A stretch of DNA of 64,000 bases, taken from NCBI GenBank assembly GCA_023391415.1, contig JAEWAY010000036.1:124001-188000 (forward strand). Direction: 5' to 3'. The notes beneath the pieces were generated by a model. That model was not told where the DNA came from. It searched no databases and worked only from the letters and a program-made list of their open reading frames with translations. The translations under genes and the position numbers were made by a program. Source of the stretch: Bacteroidota bacterium (lineage in GTDB: Bacteria > Bacteroidota > Bacteroidia > Cytophagales > Cytophagaceae). How positions within the stretch are numbered: the stretch's first letter is position 1; each line of letters starts with the position of its first letter. Of this stretch, positions 44,756 through 52,472 are shown piece by piece.

Positions 44756-44857
44756 CTATTTCTGCTTGTACATCCATCGTATAAACAGGGAAAGCAATAA
44801 AATACCGATCAATAATACAATGATTGATCCTGTAGTGACATTTTCAAAGCCTCTCAT
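44756..44857 (-). CDS. 33-residue single-pass membrane peptide coupled to hisC
   Basis: This is a very short gene. The ATG at 44857 overlaps the hisC stop codon as ATGA, and the stop codon is at 44756-44758. The product starts MRGFENVTTGS, continues with one hydrophobic helix of about 15 residues (IIVLLIGILLLSLFI) and ends in a basic tail (RWMYKQK). Features that support it are the four-base overlap with hisC, the clean helix with positive-inside tail and its fit into the space before the convergent pbpC end. It has no relation to histidine synthesis that I can see. Possible roles are as a small regulator or subunit of a membrane complex. Confidence 0.6.
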   Translation of the reverse strand: MRGFENVTTGSIIVLLIGILLLSLFIRWMYKQK

Positions 44858-45915
44858 AGTTTAGGAAATTTAGCTAGAGTTTCAAGTAACAAGGTATTTT
44901 CTTTTTCCGTACCGACCGTTATCCGGAGGCAACTCTCACACATATGGACATTGGAACGATTTCGGGTTATAATTTTCCGTTCCACCAGAAAAGCGTAAGC
45001 CGCGTTGGCATCGGTCATTTTTACCAGCAAAAAATTGGCGTCTGACGGATACACTTTGATCACCGCTGGAATTTTAAGCAGATTTTCCGTCAGGCGTTCA
45101 CGCTCTGTCAGAATCTCTTCCACCATTTTTTCCTTTTGGAGCAATCCTTTCAATCCCTCCAACGCGATTGTCTGAGCGACTCCATTGATATTATATGGAT
45201 ATTTAATTTTATTCAAAACTCTGACAATCTCTTCGGAAGCGAAAGCCATCCCTACTCTGAGCCCCGCCAACCCCCAGGCTTTGGAAAAAGTCTGTAAAAC
45301 AACCAGGTTAGGAAAAGATCCCAATTCCGGCACCAATGTCGTAGCCGGAGCGAAGTCGATATACGCCTCGTCAACCACCACAATCCCGCCAAAAGACGTG
45401 ATTATTTTAAGGATGTCCTTTCCTCTTAAAGCGTTTCCAGTAGGATTGTTGGGCGAACAAATGAACAGAAGCTTTGTATTTTCATCCACCGCGGCCAATA
45501 CCGAGTCGACATCAATCTGAAAATCCGGCGTCAGGTTTACTTTCTTCGTTTCGATATCGTTGATATCCGCCGCCACCTGGTACATGCCATACGTAGGCGG
45601 CATAATAATCGCGTTGTCAATTCCCGGCCTGCAAAAAGCCCTAAACAACAAGTCGATAGGCTCATCGCTCCCGTTACCCAGAAAAATCATACCTTTTTCG
45701 ACCTTCTTAATGACGGAGATACGCTCTTTCAGTTTCCATTGCAAAGGATCGGGATACCGATTATGCGCCGGAGTAACCGTGGAACCCAAGGGGTTTTCAT
45801 TGGCGTCGAGAAAAACACCCTCCGAACCACTATACTCGTCACGCGCCGAAGAGTATGGAACAATAGTCTTTATGTTATCTCTGAGGATGTTTTCAAGCTT
45901 AAATAGTTTACTCAT
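44854..45915 (-). CDS. hisC: Histidinol-phosphate aminotransferase
   Basis: This 353-residue PLP enzyme of histidine biosynthesis transaminates imidazole acetol-phosphate with glutamate. Fold type I motifs: DANENPLG near residue 35, the SPNNPTGN motif, VVDEAYIDFA, and the PLP lysine in TFSKAWGLAGLRVG. The C-terminal RSN and LRITVG motifs bind phosphate. I place the start at the ATG at 45915 (MSKLFKLENILRDNI). The frame is open 24 codons further upstream, but those overlap the promoter. It lies about 6.5 kb from hisD and hisG, so the his genes are split. Confidence 0.95.
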   Translation of the reverse strand: MSKLFKLENILRDNIKTIVPYSSARDEYSGSEGVFLDANENPLGSTVTPAHNRYPDPLQWKLKERISVIKKVEKGMIFLGNGSDEPIDLLFRAFCRPGIDNAIIMPPTYGMYQVAADINDIETKKVNLTPDFQIDVDSVLAAVDENTKLLFICSPNNPTGNALRGKDILKIITSFGGIVVVDEAYIDFAPATTLVPELGSFPNLVVLQTFSKAWGLAGLRVGMAFASEEIVRVLNKIKYPYNINGVAQTIALEGLKGLLQKEKMVEEILTERERLTENLLKIPAVIKVYPSDANFLLVKMTDANAAYAFLVERKIITRNRSNVHMCESCLRITVGTEKENTLLLETLAKFPKL

Positions 45916-45937
45916 GTTCAATAGGCTATATAAACAA

Positions 45938-45969
45938 CAAAGGTATGGAATACTGGCCCTATTTTCCAA
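45938..45969 (-). promoter_or_regulatory. Promoter of hisC and the 33-residue peptide
   Basis: On the minus strand TTG (45969-45967), a 21-base spacer and TACCTTTG (45945-45938). Transcription would begin near 45931, which gives a leader of about 16 bases and confirms the start at 45915. Confidence 0.65.
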
Positions 45970-46027
45970 TAAAAACAGCGTTCTCAAAAAATCCCGGTCA
46001 ATCCGCTGAAAATACTCTAAATAATCT

Positions 46028-46035
46028 TAAATTTG
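46028..46035 (+). promoter_or_regulatory. Candidate -7 box of the ACT-domain gene
   Basis: TAAATTTG matches TAnnTTTG, 41 bases before the ATG at 46076. No good -33 element. Confidence 0.4.
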
Positions 46036-46075
46036 CTTTTCCTGTACCATAAAAACAAGTATAATTACTGTCGAA

Positions 46076-46309
46076 ATGAAAGAAAGATACCGTTGGTTGC
46101 TGGAGTGTAAGCATACTCCTGAAACCATTGACAGAATAATGCTTCCTATCCGAAAAAGAGGTATTTCGGTCATCAGTATATCCTATCAGCAAAAAAGCCT
46201 TCAGACAGCCAGTTGCGAGTTGGAGTTTGAAATTGAACCTGAAGCGGTTGAAAGGATTCACAAAAACTTTATTCGAATTCAGGATATTCAGCAGGTAACC
46301 CGTTTATAA
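46076..46309 (+). CDS. Small ACT-domain protein, IlvM-like
   Basis: This 77-residue cytoplasmic protein consists of one ACT-type ferredoxin-like fold. It aligns by eye with IlvM, the small regulatory subunit of acetohydroxyacid synthase II: xxPETIDRIMLPIRKRGISVISIS corresponds to the helix and strand NPETLERVLRVVRHRGFHV of IlvM. The large subunit gene is not nearby, so the partner is unknown. It could be a free-standing amino-acid sensor or bind an AHAS enzyme encoded elsewhere. An imperfect GC-rich hairpin (AACCCG/CGGGTT) follows the stop codon. Confidence 0.7.
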   Translation: MKERYRWLLECKHTPETIDRIMLPIRKRGISVISISYQQKSLQTASCELEFEIEPEAVERIHKNFIRIQDIQQVTRL

Positions 46310-46342
46310 GCGGGTTTGGGAATCATCTCATGATTCAGTAAT

Positions 46343-47206
46343 ATGAGAAAAAAGATTCCGGTTTACAGTCTAAACCAGTTTAAAAAAGACAGTGTCGAGC
46401 GAGGACACTATCAGGTAGAAGTCTTTGACAAAAATCGTAACTTTAAAGTAGAGTATCCCCACAGGCATGACAATTTTTATGAGATTCTCTTTTTAACAAA
46501 AGGTGGTGGATCATATACCATCGACTTCAAGACATACCCTCTTCATCCCGATCATGTTTTTTTCGTTTCTCCCGGGCAGGTCCATTCTATCAGCTTTTCC
46601 GACGATATCCTGGGTTATATATTTCTATTTACTGAAGAGTTTTATCTTCTGCCCCGAACAGACAAAAACCAACTTCTGGATTTTCCTTTTTTTCATGGTC
46701 TCACCTATGAAAATCCACCATTTCGTATTCCCGATCCGGCTTCCTTAAGCCTGCTTTTTGAAATGATCATCAGAGAAACTTCAGGCGATATCCCCTCCGA
46801 TGAAATAGCCTTGGCCGGCCTCGATCTTATTCTGAACATCTGTAAAAAGAATTATCCTCATAAAGAGGAGCACATCACAGGAAAGGGGCGGCGACTTGTC
46901 AGGAAATTTAAGCAATTGATCGATGAACATATACAGCAAATCCACCTTGTTCAATGGTATGCCAGCCAGTTAAACGTTACGCCAAGCCATCTGAATGAAA
47001 CAGTAAAGCGATTAACCGGCTTAACCGCCAAAGAACTCGTCAAAGAGCGCCTGATTATAGAAATCAAACGCCTACTTTCACACACAGAACTAAATATCAA
47101 TGAAATAGCTGAATCTTTAAATTTTGAAGATCAATCATACTTTTCGAGATTCTTTAAAAAAAATACAGGAGAAACGCCCCATCAATTTCGAAATAAAGCT
47201 TTATAA
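46343..47206 (+). CDS. AraC-family transcriptional regulator
   Basis: This 287-residue protein has an N-terminal cupin-type sensing domain (about 30-140, PHRHDNFYEILFLTKGGGSY and VFFVSPGQVHS). The C-terminal double helix-turn-helix (about 190-287) reads IHLVQWYASQLNVTPSHLNE, then LNINEIAESLNFEDQSYFS and the AraC signature FKKNTGETPHQFRN. The domain order and length are standard for AraC regulators of metabolite or stress genes. Its targets are unknown; the rhodanese gene 150 bases downstream in the same direction is one possibility. Confidence 0.94.
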   Translation: MRKKIPVYSLNQFKKDSVERGHYQVEVFDKNRNFKVEYPHRHDNFYEILFLTKGGGSYTIDFKTYPLHPDHVFFVSPGQVHSISFSDDILGYIFLFTEEFYLLPRTDKNQLLDFPFFHGLTYENPPFRIPDPASLSLLFEMIIRETSGDIPSDEIALAGLDLILNICKKNYPHKEEHITGKGRRLVRKFKQLIDEHIQQIHLVQWYASQLNVTPSHLNETVKRLTGLTAKELVKERLIIEIKRLLSHTELNINEIAESLNFEDQSYFSRFFKKNTGETPHQFRNKAL

Positions 47207-47357
47207 TCCATAAAAAGTTTACTTTAGCGTCGCTTCAGAGATCAATCAGGAGAAATTTTCACTAAAAAAAGAATTTTTCTTCCCATAAAGGCGTTTTAGA
47301 AAAGTTTGGTAAGAAATTTGAAATAGCATATTTTAATACATATTAATTTAATAAATT

Positions 47358-47807
47358 ATGATAAAGTCACTTAGAGGAAATTTTTATTTGATCGCTCTTG
47401 CCGTCGCGGCGTTTTCTCTTTTCTCCTTTGTTCTACAAAACGACCCTTGGGACGCGTCCCAACTCATCGAACCAGCTGTCCTCGCCAAGAAGCTAAACGA
47501 TCCCAAAGCCGCCAAACCGGTTATTCTCAATGTAGGACCAATGGAAAAGATCAAATACGCGAAAGATATGGGAGCCGGCGCAAGCCAAAAAGGAATAGAA
47601 GCCTTTAAGGCGTATGTGGACAAACTGCCATTACAACAGGAAATAGTTGTTTACTGTGGATGTTGCAAGCTGGTAAACTGCCCCAACATCAAAAATACCA
47701 TGCTCTATCTTGAAACGCGTGGCTATACAAACTTTAAGCTGTTGAATATTCCAACCAGCCTGGAAGACGATTGGATTAAAAAAGGTTATCCAATGGCCGC
47801 GCAGTAA
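47358..47807 (+). CDS. Exported rhodanese-like protein
   Basis: This 149-residue protein has an N-terminal hydrophobic signal or anchor (about 10-28). A rhodanese-like fold spans residues 35-145. The active-site loop reads VVYCGCCKLVNCPN, with Cys100 in the position of the rhodanese catalytic cysteine and Cys102, Cys103 and Cys109 nearby. The extra cysteines are unusual for a sulfur transferase and suggest a redox or metal-binding variant. Location is probably periplasmic. It ends at a strong terminator. Confidence 0.85.
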   Translation: MIKSLRGNFYLIALAVAAFSLFSFVLQNDPWDASQLIEPAVLAKKLNDPKAAKPVILNVGPMEKIKYAKDMGAGASQKGIEAFKAYVDKLPLQQEIVVYCGCCKLVNCPNIKNTMLYLETRGYTNFKLLNIPTSLEDDWIKKGYPMAAQ

Positions 47808-47834
47808 ACACCACAAAACAATTTGCCATACACG

Positions 47835-47862
47835 AAGCCGAGATTCCAACCTCGGCTTTTTT
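47835..47862 (+). terminator. Rho-independent terminator of the rhodanese gene
   Basis: AAGCCGAG pairs with CTCGGCTT around an 8-base loop, followed by T residues, 28 bases after the stop codon. Confidence 0.9.
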
Positions 47863-48287
47863 ATTTACAAATCGACGATCAGAAAGTTTACATTAATCAA
47901 CAGGCTCAATATAGTTTATATTGTAAACACATAAGCGCGCTTTCTGGCTTTCATAGCTTCAAAAATAAACATCCGAAAAGACATATGAGACTATGCAAAG
48001 ATTATACAGGCGCCCGCGAACCCTACTACCTACCTAGTCCCTGATCGTTTTATTGTCGTCATCAAGACGAGCTTAATTCCCTGCTTTAAAGAAAATGAAC
48101 TTATCAATAAGATCATAAAAGACTTTCTTTTATCCTGGGATTTACAATCCTAACATAAGAATCACCGGACGGTCTTTTTAATTCTTCCATTTCCTCTTCG
48201 ACATCTCCGATCACGATAATCTATAAAAGGCCGTCTTTAAGTTAAAAAATAACAGCGGATAAAATTAATCTTCAAAAGATCTGCTAG
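47863..48287. other. Gene-free intergenic region
   Basis: AT-rich DNA without a supported gene. The only longer frame (47823-48044, plus) starts inside the terminator and is not credible. The operator array of the XRE gene begins at its right end. Confidence 0.4.
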
Positions 48288-48458
48288 TTACATTTGTTAC
48301 ACACAAGACATTAAAACGACATACATTTGTAAACAATAGCTTATTTTTATTTACTTATGTTACTTTTGTTGATACATTTGTAAATTATTATTTAGTTTTG
48401 TTATTTTTTATAAAAAATTAAGTTACATTTGTAAAACAAATCCTAATTACATTTGTAA
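48288..48458 (+). promoter_or_regulatory. Array of TTACATTTGTAA operator/promoter sites upstream of the XRE gene
   Basis: Five near-identical sites occur at 48288-48299 (TTACATTTGTTA), 48321-48332 and 48372-48383 (ATACATTTGTAA), and 48423-48434 and 48447-48458 (TTACATTTGTAA). Start-to-start distances are 33, 51, 51 and 24 bases. Each site is an inverted repeat of the TTACA-N2-TGTAA type, suited to a dimeric repressor. Each also contains TACATTTG, a match to the TAnnTTTG -7 box. The last two sites together give TTTG-N16-TACATTTG, a promoter just ahead of the ATG at 48468. A separate TACTTTTG lies at 48361. The protein encoded downstream is the obvious candidate binder, but this is inference. 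Confidence 0.65.
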
Positions 48459-48467
48459 AAAGACATT

Positions 48468-49250
48468 ATGACTGAAGAAATAACAGATCGAATAAGGCGG
48501 TTGATGCAGGAATACAACCTTTCCCCCTCCGCCTTCGCGGATGAGATTGGTATTCAACGCCCCGCGATTTCCCACATCTTATCAGGCAGAAACCGGCCCA
48601 GCCTTGACGTTGTAATGAAGATTCTCAAGGCATTTGACCAGATCAATCCGCAATGGCTACTAACAGGAGAAGGAACAATGAAACAGTTAAACTTATTCGA
48701 CGACACGTCAAAAGAATCAAACAAACACACTGATAATAAAGAAGTTAATAAAGAAACAAGCTTAGAATCGCCTGTAGCGGACAAACCCTTACCTCCGGTC
48801 GATACAGCCCATTCTCAGCCTGTTCAACCCGCTCCTTCTGATTTTTCCGGCCCGGTCCCTACTCCTCTTGTTTCATCGAGCAAGGAAACTAATTATGTTC
48901 AGAGTCCGGAACCTCCCACCGAGCGCGTCGGGGAAATGGAGCCACCCGCCTATATGCCGCCTCCTCACCACCAATCCGCCTACCAGCGTCCGATGTACAA
49001 TCAGGAATTTGTCCGGGAGCCGGAACACGCTTACTCTCAATCTTCCGCGTCCGATCAACATGCGCCGTATAGACCATACAAGCAATACGCCTATCCAGAT
49101 AGCAATCAACATATTGAAAATCAAAAAAATAAATCGAAATACGGTTTGACGGAAGCTCTATTTGGTGAACAGGATGGAAAAAAAATTGAAAGAATCGTAA
49201 TGTTCTTTGACGATAAAACATTTACCGTATACACCCCAGAAGACTCGTAA
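48468..49250 (+). CDS. XRE-family helix-turn-helix regulator with long disordered linker
   Basis: This 260-residue protein has an N-terminal XRE HTH (about 5-66): SPSAFADEIGIQRPAISHILSGRN, with recognition helix RPAISHIL. Residues 80-225 are a Pro/Ser/Gln/Tyr-rich linker, probably disordered. The last 35 residues form a conserved-looking tail (YGLTEALFGEQDGKKIERIV and FFDDKTFTVYTP). That tail may be a beta element for self-association or ligand contact. Upstream lies an array of five symmetric sites, and autoregulation is likely. A 17-bp perfect hairpin starts in its last codons. Confidence 0.85.
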   Translation: MTEEITDRIRRLMQEYNLSPSAFADEIGIQRPAISHILSGRNRPSLDVVMKILKAFDQINPQWLLTGEGTMKQLNLFDDTSKESNKHTDNKEVNKETSLESPVADKPLPPVDTAHSQPVQPAPSDFSGPVPTPLVSSSKETNYVQSPEPPTERVGEMEPPAYMPPPHHQSAYQRPMYNQEFVREPEHAYSQSSASDQHAPYRPYKQYAYPDSNQHIENQKNKSKYGLTEALFGEQDGKKIERIVMFFDDKTFTVYTPEDS

Positions 49251-49296
49251 TTATGAATTTGGATAAACAATTTCATAATTACGAGTCTTATTTTTT
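49241..49296 (+). terminator. Strong hairpin terminator overlapping the end of the XRE gene
   Basis: AGACTCGTAATTATGAA (49241-49257) pairs perfectly over 17 bp with TTCATAATTACGAGTCT (49272-49288), followed by TATTTTTT. The left arm contains the last codons and the stop codon of the XRE gene. Confidence 0.85.
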
Positions 49297-49313
49297 AGGA
49301 AATAAGATCTTTT

Positions 49314-50489
49314 ATGGGAACCTGGAAAAATCCAGTAAAATACGTTCATAAACGAGTCAAAAGTCCTTTACGCCAACTCAATCTATTTATTAAACAGAAA
49401 ATGGGCTGGTTGGGCAATCCAAAAATATTACCTTATATTGGCTTTGGAAATCAGGAGGTTATATACGTAAGAGGACGTATAGTAGAGGAACGTGAGCTAG
49501 CCAAGTCCGATTCGGAAAAAAGCATCTGGGATAATATGACCGCCATGATAAAGCGGTATATAAGCAACGAAATCCCTTATGTAAAGCTCAAAGCCGAATT
49601 TAACGGACAGGCTCATATAACAGAATCCAACTCATATGGCGAGTTTGAATTTAATTTTATATTAACCAATAAAATAGGCAGCGATAGCAACTGGTATAAA
49701 GTGACTATTACCTTGATTGACGAAGCGTTCTGCGACATAGATTGCGAAGTCGCCTTCGCCGAAGTCATGGTTCCCGTACCAGAAAGCATGTTTGGCATTA
49801 TATCCGACATAGACGACACCATACTGATCAGCCACTCCACCAGTTTCTTTAAAAAACTACGACTTATGCTGCTCAAGAACGCGTCTACCCGCCTGCCATT
49901 CGAAGGAGTAGCCGCCTTTTACAGAGCGCTGCATACCAATGGAAGCGACGGAGAACACTTCAATCCGATTTTTTATGTTTCCAGCAGCGAGTGGAATCTT
50001 TATGACCTGCTCGTTGATTTTTGTAAAAACCAGAATATTCCCAAAGGCATGTTCATGCTTCACGATCTCAAAGTCGGGTTATTCAAGCTTTTTCGTTCCG
50101 GAAGAGGCAAACACGATCATAAATCGAGGAAAATCAAACATATACTCGAAACTTTTGATAAGCTCGGTTTCATACTGATTGGGGATAGCGGTCAGCAAGA
50201 CCCGGAAATATACCAGCAAATCGTTAATATCTATCCAGACCGGATCAAAGCCATATACATTCGGGATGTTAGTAGCAAGAAACGTCATGAAGAAGTGAAA
50301 GACATAGCCTTGAAGATCAAGCGGGAGCACCAAATAGACATGCTTCTGGTCAAGGACACGGAAGCGGCGGCCTTACACGCGATAGACAAAGGTTTCATAC
50401 AAGAACACACACTATTTGACATAGCCCGCGAACGATACAAAGATCAATATTCCCAATCAGGATTGATTAAAATTTTCAGGGGCCAATAA
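49314..50489 (+). CDS. App1-type phosphatidate phosphatase domain protein (DUF2183)
   Basis: This 391-residue protein has no signal peptide. The C-terminal half is a HAD-like phosphatase of the App1/DUF2183 family. The nucleophile motif SDIDDTIL lies at about 164-171, FYVSSSEWNLYDLL near 222, and LIGDSGQQDPEIY near 287. These correspond to HAD motifs I, II and IV. In yeast the App1 domain dephosphorylates phosphatidate; the bacterial substrate is unproven. The N-terminal part (40-150) is beta-rich, an Ig-like domain commonly present in this family. The gene begins 18 bases after the XRE terminator. Confidence 0.9.
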   Translation: MGTWKNPVKYVHKRVKSPLRQLNLFIKQKMGWLGNPKILPYIGFGNQEVIYVRGRIVEERELAKSDSEKSIWDNMTAMIKRYISNEIPYVKLKAEFNGQAHITESNSYGEFEFNFILTNKIGSDSNWYKVTITLIDEAFCDIDCEVAFAEVMVPVPESMFGIISDIDDTILISHSTSFFKKLRLMLLKNASTRLPFEGVAAFYRALHTNGSDGEHFNPIFYVSSSEWNLYDLLVDFCKNQNIPKGMFMLHDLKVGLFKLFRSGRGKHDHKSRKIKHILETFDKLGFILIGDSGQQDPEIYQQIVNIYPDRIKAIYIRDVSSKKRHEEVKDIALKIKREHQIDMLLVKDTEAAALHAIDKGFIQEHTLFDIARERYKDQYSQSGLIKIFRGQ

Positions 50490-50620
50490 GATCATCGCCC
50501 GCTTAAACCATCTCACGCGGAGAACTGCCGGATCATACCGAAACTTTTTACTCCCGGGGAGTGATGTCCTGTACTGATAAAAACATTTATTTTGTACATT
50601 TACTCCTTAAAAATTTGCGC

Positions 50621-51451
50621 ATGAACCGGATTTTCACAGAAAAGCTTCTTGATAAACATATACATACCGAACATTATCCTTCCTCTTTTTCGGTTACCAA
50701 GTTTACCAACAATGTTTTACAGATACTTTTCCCCGCTTTATCCAAATCCAGAAAAAAATTCCGGACACTGGAAGATATCGACAGAGGACTCGAAGAGTTA
50801 AGAACCGAGCTGACCAGCATTTTATCTAAAACTCCATCCACAGCGGAACGATCCGGCGCGTTGGCGACCACATTTTTTGACAGGCTTCCTGAAGTCTACG
50901 AACTACTCCAAACAGACATAGAAACCATCGTAAAAGAAGATCCGGCGGCGGTTTCCGAATATGAAGTCATTCGGGCCTATCCTGGTTTTTACGCCATCGC
51001 GTTTTACAGGCTGGCACATCTTTTACATCAACTGGATATCCCGCTGCTACCAAGAATCCTGACAGAATACGCCCATAGCCGTACCGGCATCGACATACAT
51101 CCAGCCGCCTCGATAGGACCCTATTTCTTTATCGATCACGGCACCGGTATTGTGATTGGCGCCACCTGTCATATTGGAAAATACGTTAAAGTATATCAAG
51201 GTGTCACTCTTGGCGCTCTTAGCGTCTCTAAAGAGCTTTCCGAAACCAAAAGACATCCGACAATCGAAGACAATGTCGTAATCTATTCGGGCGCTACGAT
51301 CCTTGGCGGAGATACCATTATCGGCCAGGGTTCCATTATAGGAGGCAATGTATGGCTTACCAAAAGCATACCCGCCTACTCGGTAGTATACCATATCGCT
51401 GAAATCGACTTGAGAAGAGCCCAGGACAAAGCGGCTTTTATAAAAAAATAA
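50621..51451 (+). CDS. cysE: Serine O-acetyltransferase
   Basis: This 276-residue enzyme makes O-acetylserine from serine and acetyl-CoA, the first step of cysteine synthesis. The N-terminal helical domain (about 1-145) is followed by a left-handed beta helix built of hexapeptide repeats (IHPAASIGPYFFIDHGTGIV, IGATCHIGKYVKVYQGVTLG, VVIYSGATILGGDTIIG). Catalytic His lies in DHGTG. I choose the ATG at 50621 (MNRIFTEKLLD). The frame is open 20 codons further, but with unlikely sequence. It lies 9 bases before cysM. This longer form of CysE is common in Bacteroidota. Confidence 0.94.
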   Translation: MNRIFTEKLLDKHIHTEHYPSSFSVTKFTNNVLQILFPALSKSRKKFRTLEDIDRGLEELRTELTSILSKTPSTAERSGALATTFFDRLPEVYELLQTDIETIVKEDPAAVSEYEVIRAYPGFYAIAFYRLAHLLHQLDIPLLPRILTEYAHSRTGIDIHPAASIGPYFFIDHGTGIVIGATCHIGKYVKVYQGVTLGALSVSKELSETKRHPTIEDNVVIYSGATILGGDTIIGQGSIIGGNVWLTKSIPAYSVVYHIAEIDLRRAQDKAAFIKK

Positions 51452-51460
51452 CATTTACAT

Positions 51461-52345
51461 ATGGCAACATTACTGGATCTATTGGGCGATACGCCCATGG
51501 TAGAAATAAAAAATCTGATACAAAAAGAAGGTGTTACAGTCTACGCCAAACTCGAAGGGCACAATCCCGGCGGCAGCATTAAGGACAGAGCCGCCTATGG
51601 CATGATCAAAGGCGCTTTGGAACGCGGAGAATTGAAACCAGGCATGAAACTGATCGAAGCTACCAGTGGCAACACAGGCATAGCCCTCGCCATGATCGCC
51701 CGCCTTTTTAATATTGACATTGAACTGGTTATGCCGGAAAATTCCACCAAGGAACGCGTCCAGACAATGAAGGCTTTCGGAGCTACGGTAATCTTGACTC
51801 CAGAAGCCGGCTCCATGGAAGCCGCTATTGACTACGCTCATGAAAAAGTCGCTCAGGGTGGGTATCTGATGCTTAACCAATTCGCGAACCCAGACAATTA
51901 TATGGCGCATTATTACGGTACAGGACCTGAAATATGGCGTGATACAGAGCAAAAAATCACCCACTTCGTTTCTTCCATGGGAACCACCGGAACCATCATG
52001 GGAGTTTCCCAATATCTAAAAGAACAAAATAGCGCTATTGAAATTGTTGGCGTCCAGCCTACAGATGGCTCAAAAATCCCGGGAATACGCCGCTGGCCCA
52101 AAGAGTATCTTCCCAAAATATTTGATCCTTCGAGAGTCGATCAGATTATTGATGTTACACAAGCGGAAGCCACGGAAATGACTCGGAAACTAGCGCGGGT
52201 GGAAGGTATTTTCGCCGGTATGAGCAGTGGCGGCGCGGTAGCGGCGGTCGAAAAACTGGCGGCCCGAATCGAGAACGGCGTGATCGTTTGCGTCATATGC
52301 GACAAAGGAGACCGATACCTCTCTTCCGATCTGTTTGATTATTAA
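51461..52345 (+). CDS. cysM: Cysteine synthase B
   Basis: This 294-residue PLP enzyme converts O-acetylserine and sulfide (or thiosulfate) into cysteine. The PLP lysine is K41 in NPGGSIKDRAAYGM. The substrate loop is EATSGNTGIALAMIA, and the PLP phosphate loop is VSSMGTTGTIMG. The motif KIPGIRRWPKEYLPKIFD is characteristic of CysM rather than CysK. The end, GVIVCVICDKGDRYLSS, is family-typical. Encoded right after cysE, so the two catalyse consecutive steps. Confidence 0.94.
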   Translation: MATLLDLLGDTPMVEIKNLIQKEGVTVYAKLEGHNPGGSIKDRAAYGMIKGALERGELKPGMKLIEATSGNTGIALAMIARLFNIDIELVMPENSTKERVQTMKAFGATVILTPEAGSMEAAIDYAHEKVAQGGYLMLNQFANPDNYMAHYYGTGPEIWRDTEQKITHFVSSMGTTGTIMGVSQYLKEQNSAIEIVGVQPTDGSKIPGIRRWPKEYLPKIFDPSRVDQIIDVTQAEATEMTRKLARVEGIFAGMSSGGAVAAVEKLAARIENGVIVCVICDKGDRYLSSDLFDY

Positions 52346-52472
52346 CAGGACTTTGTTTCAATAGGGTTTTTTAACGGATTTAAGGCGTTTTAAGACATCT
52401 TTCCTCTCTCTTCAGGCTGAGGAGGCATGTCAAGAAAAACCACCTTAAATCCAACTAAACGACCTGAAATGG

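Noticed and set aside
47823..48044. 73-codon plus-strand frame
   Set aside because: It begins inside the rhodanese terminator and has no coding character.
48288..48458. CRISPR-like array
   Set aside because: The repeats are only 12 bp, are unevenly spaced (24-51 bases), have no cas genes nearby and sit in promoter positions.
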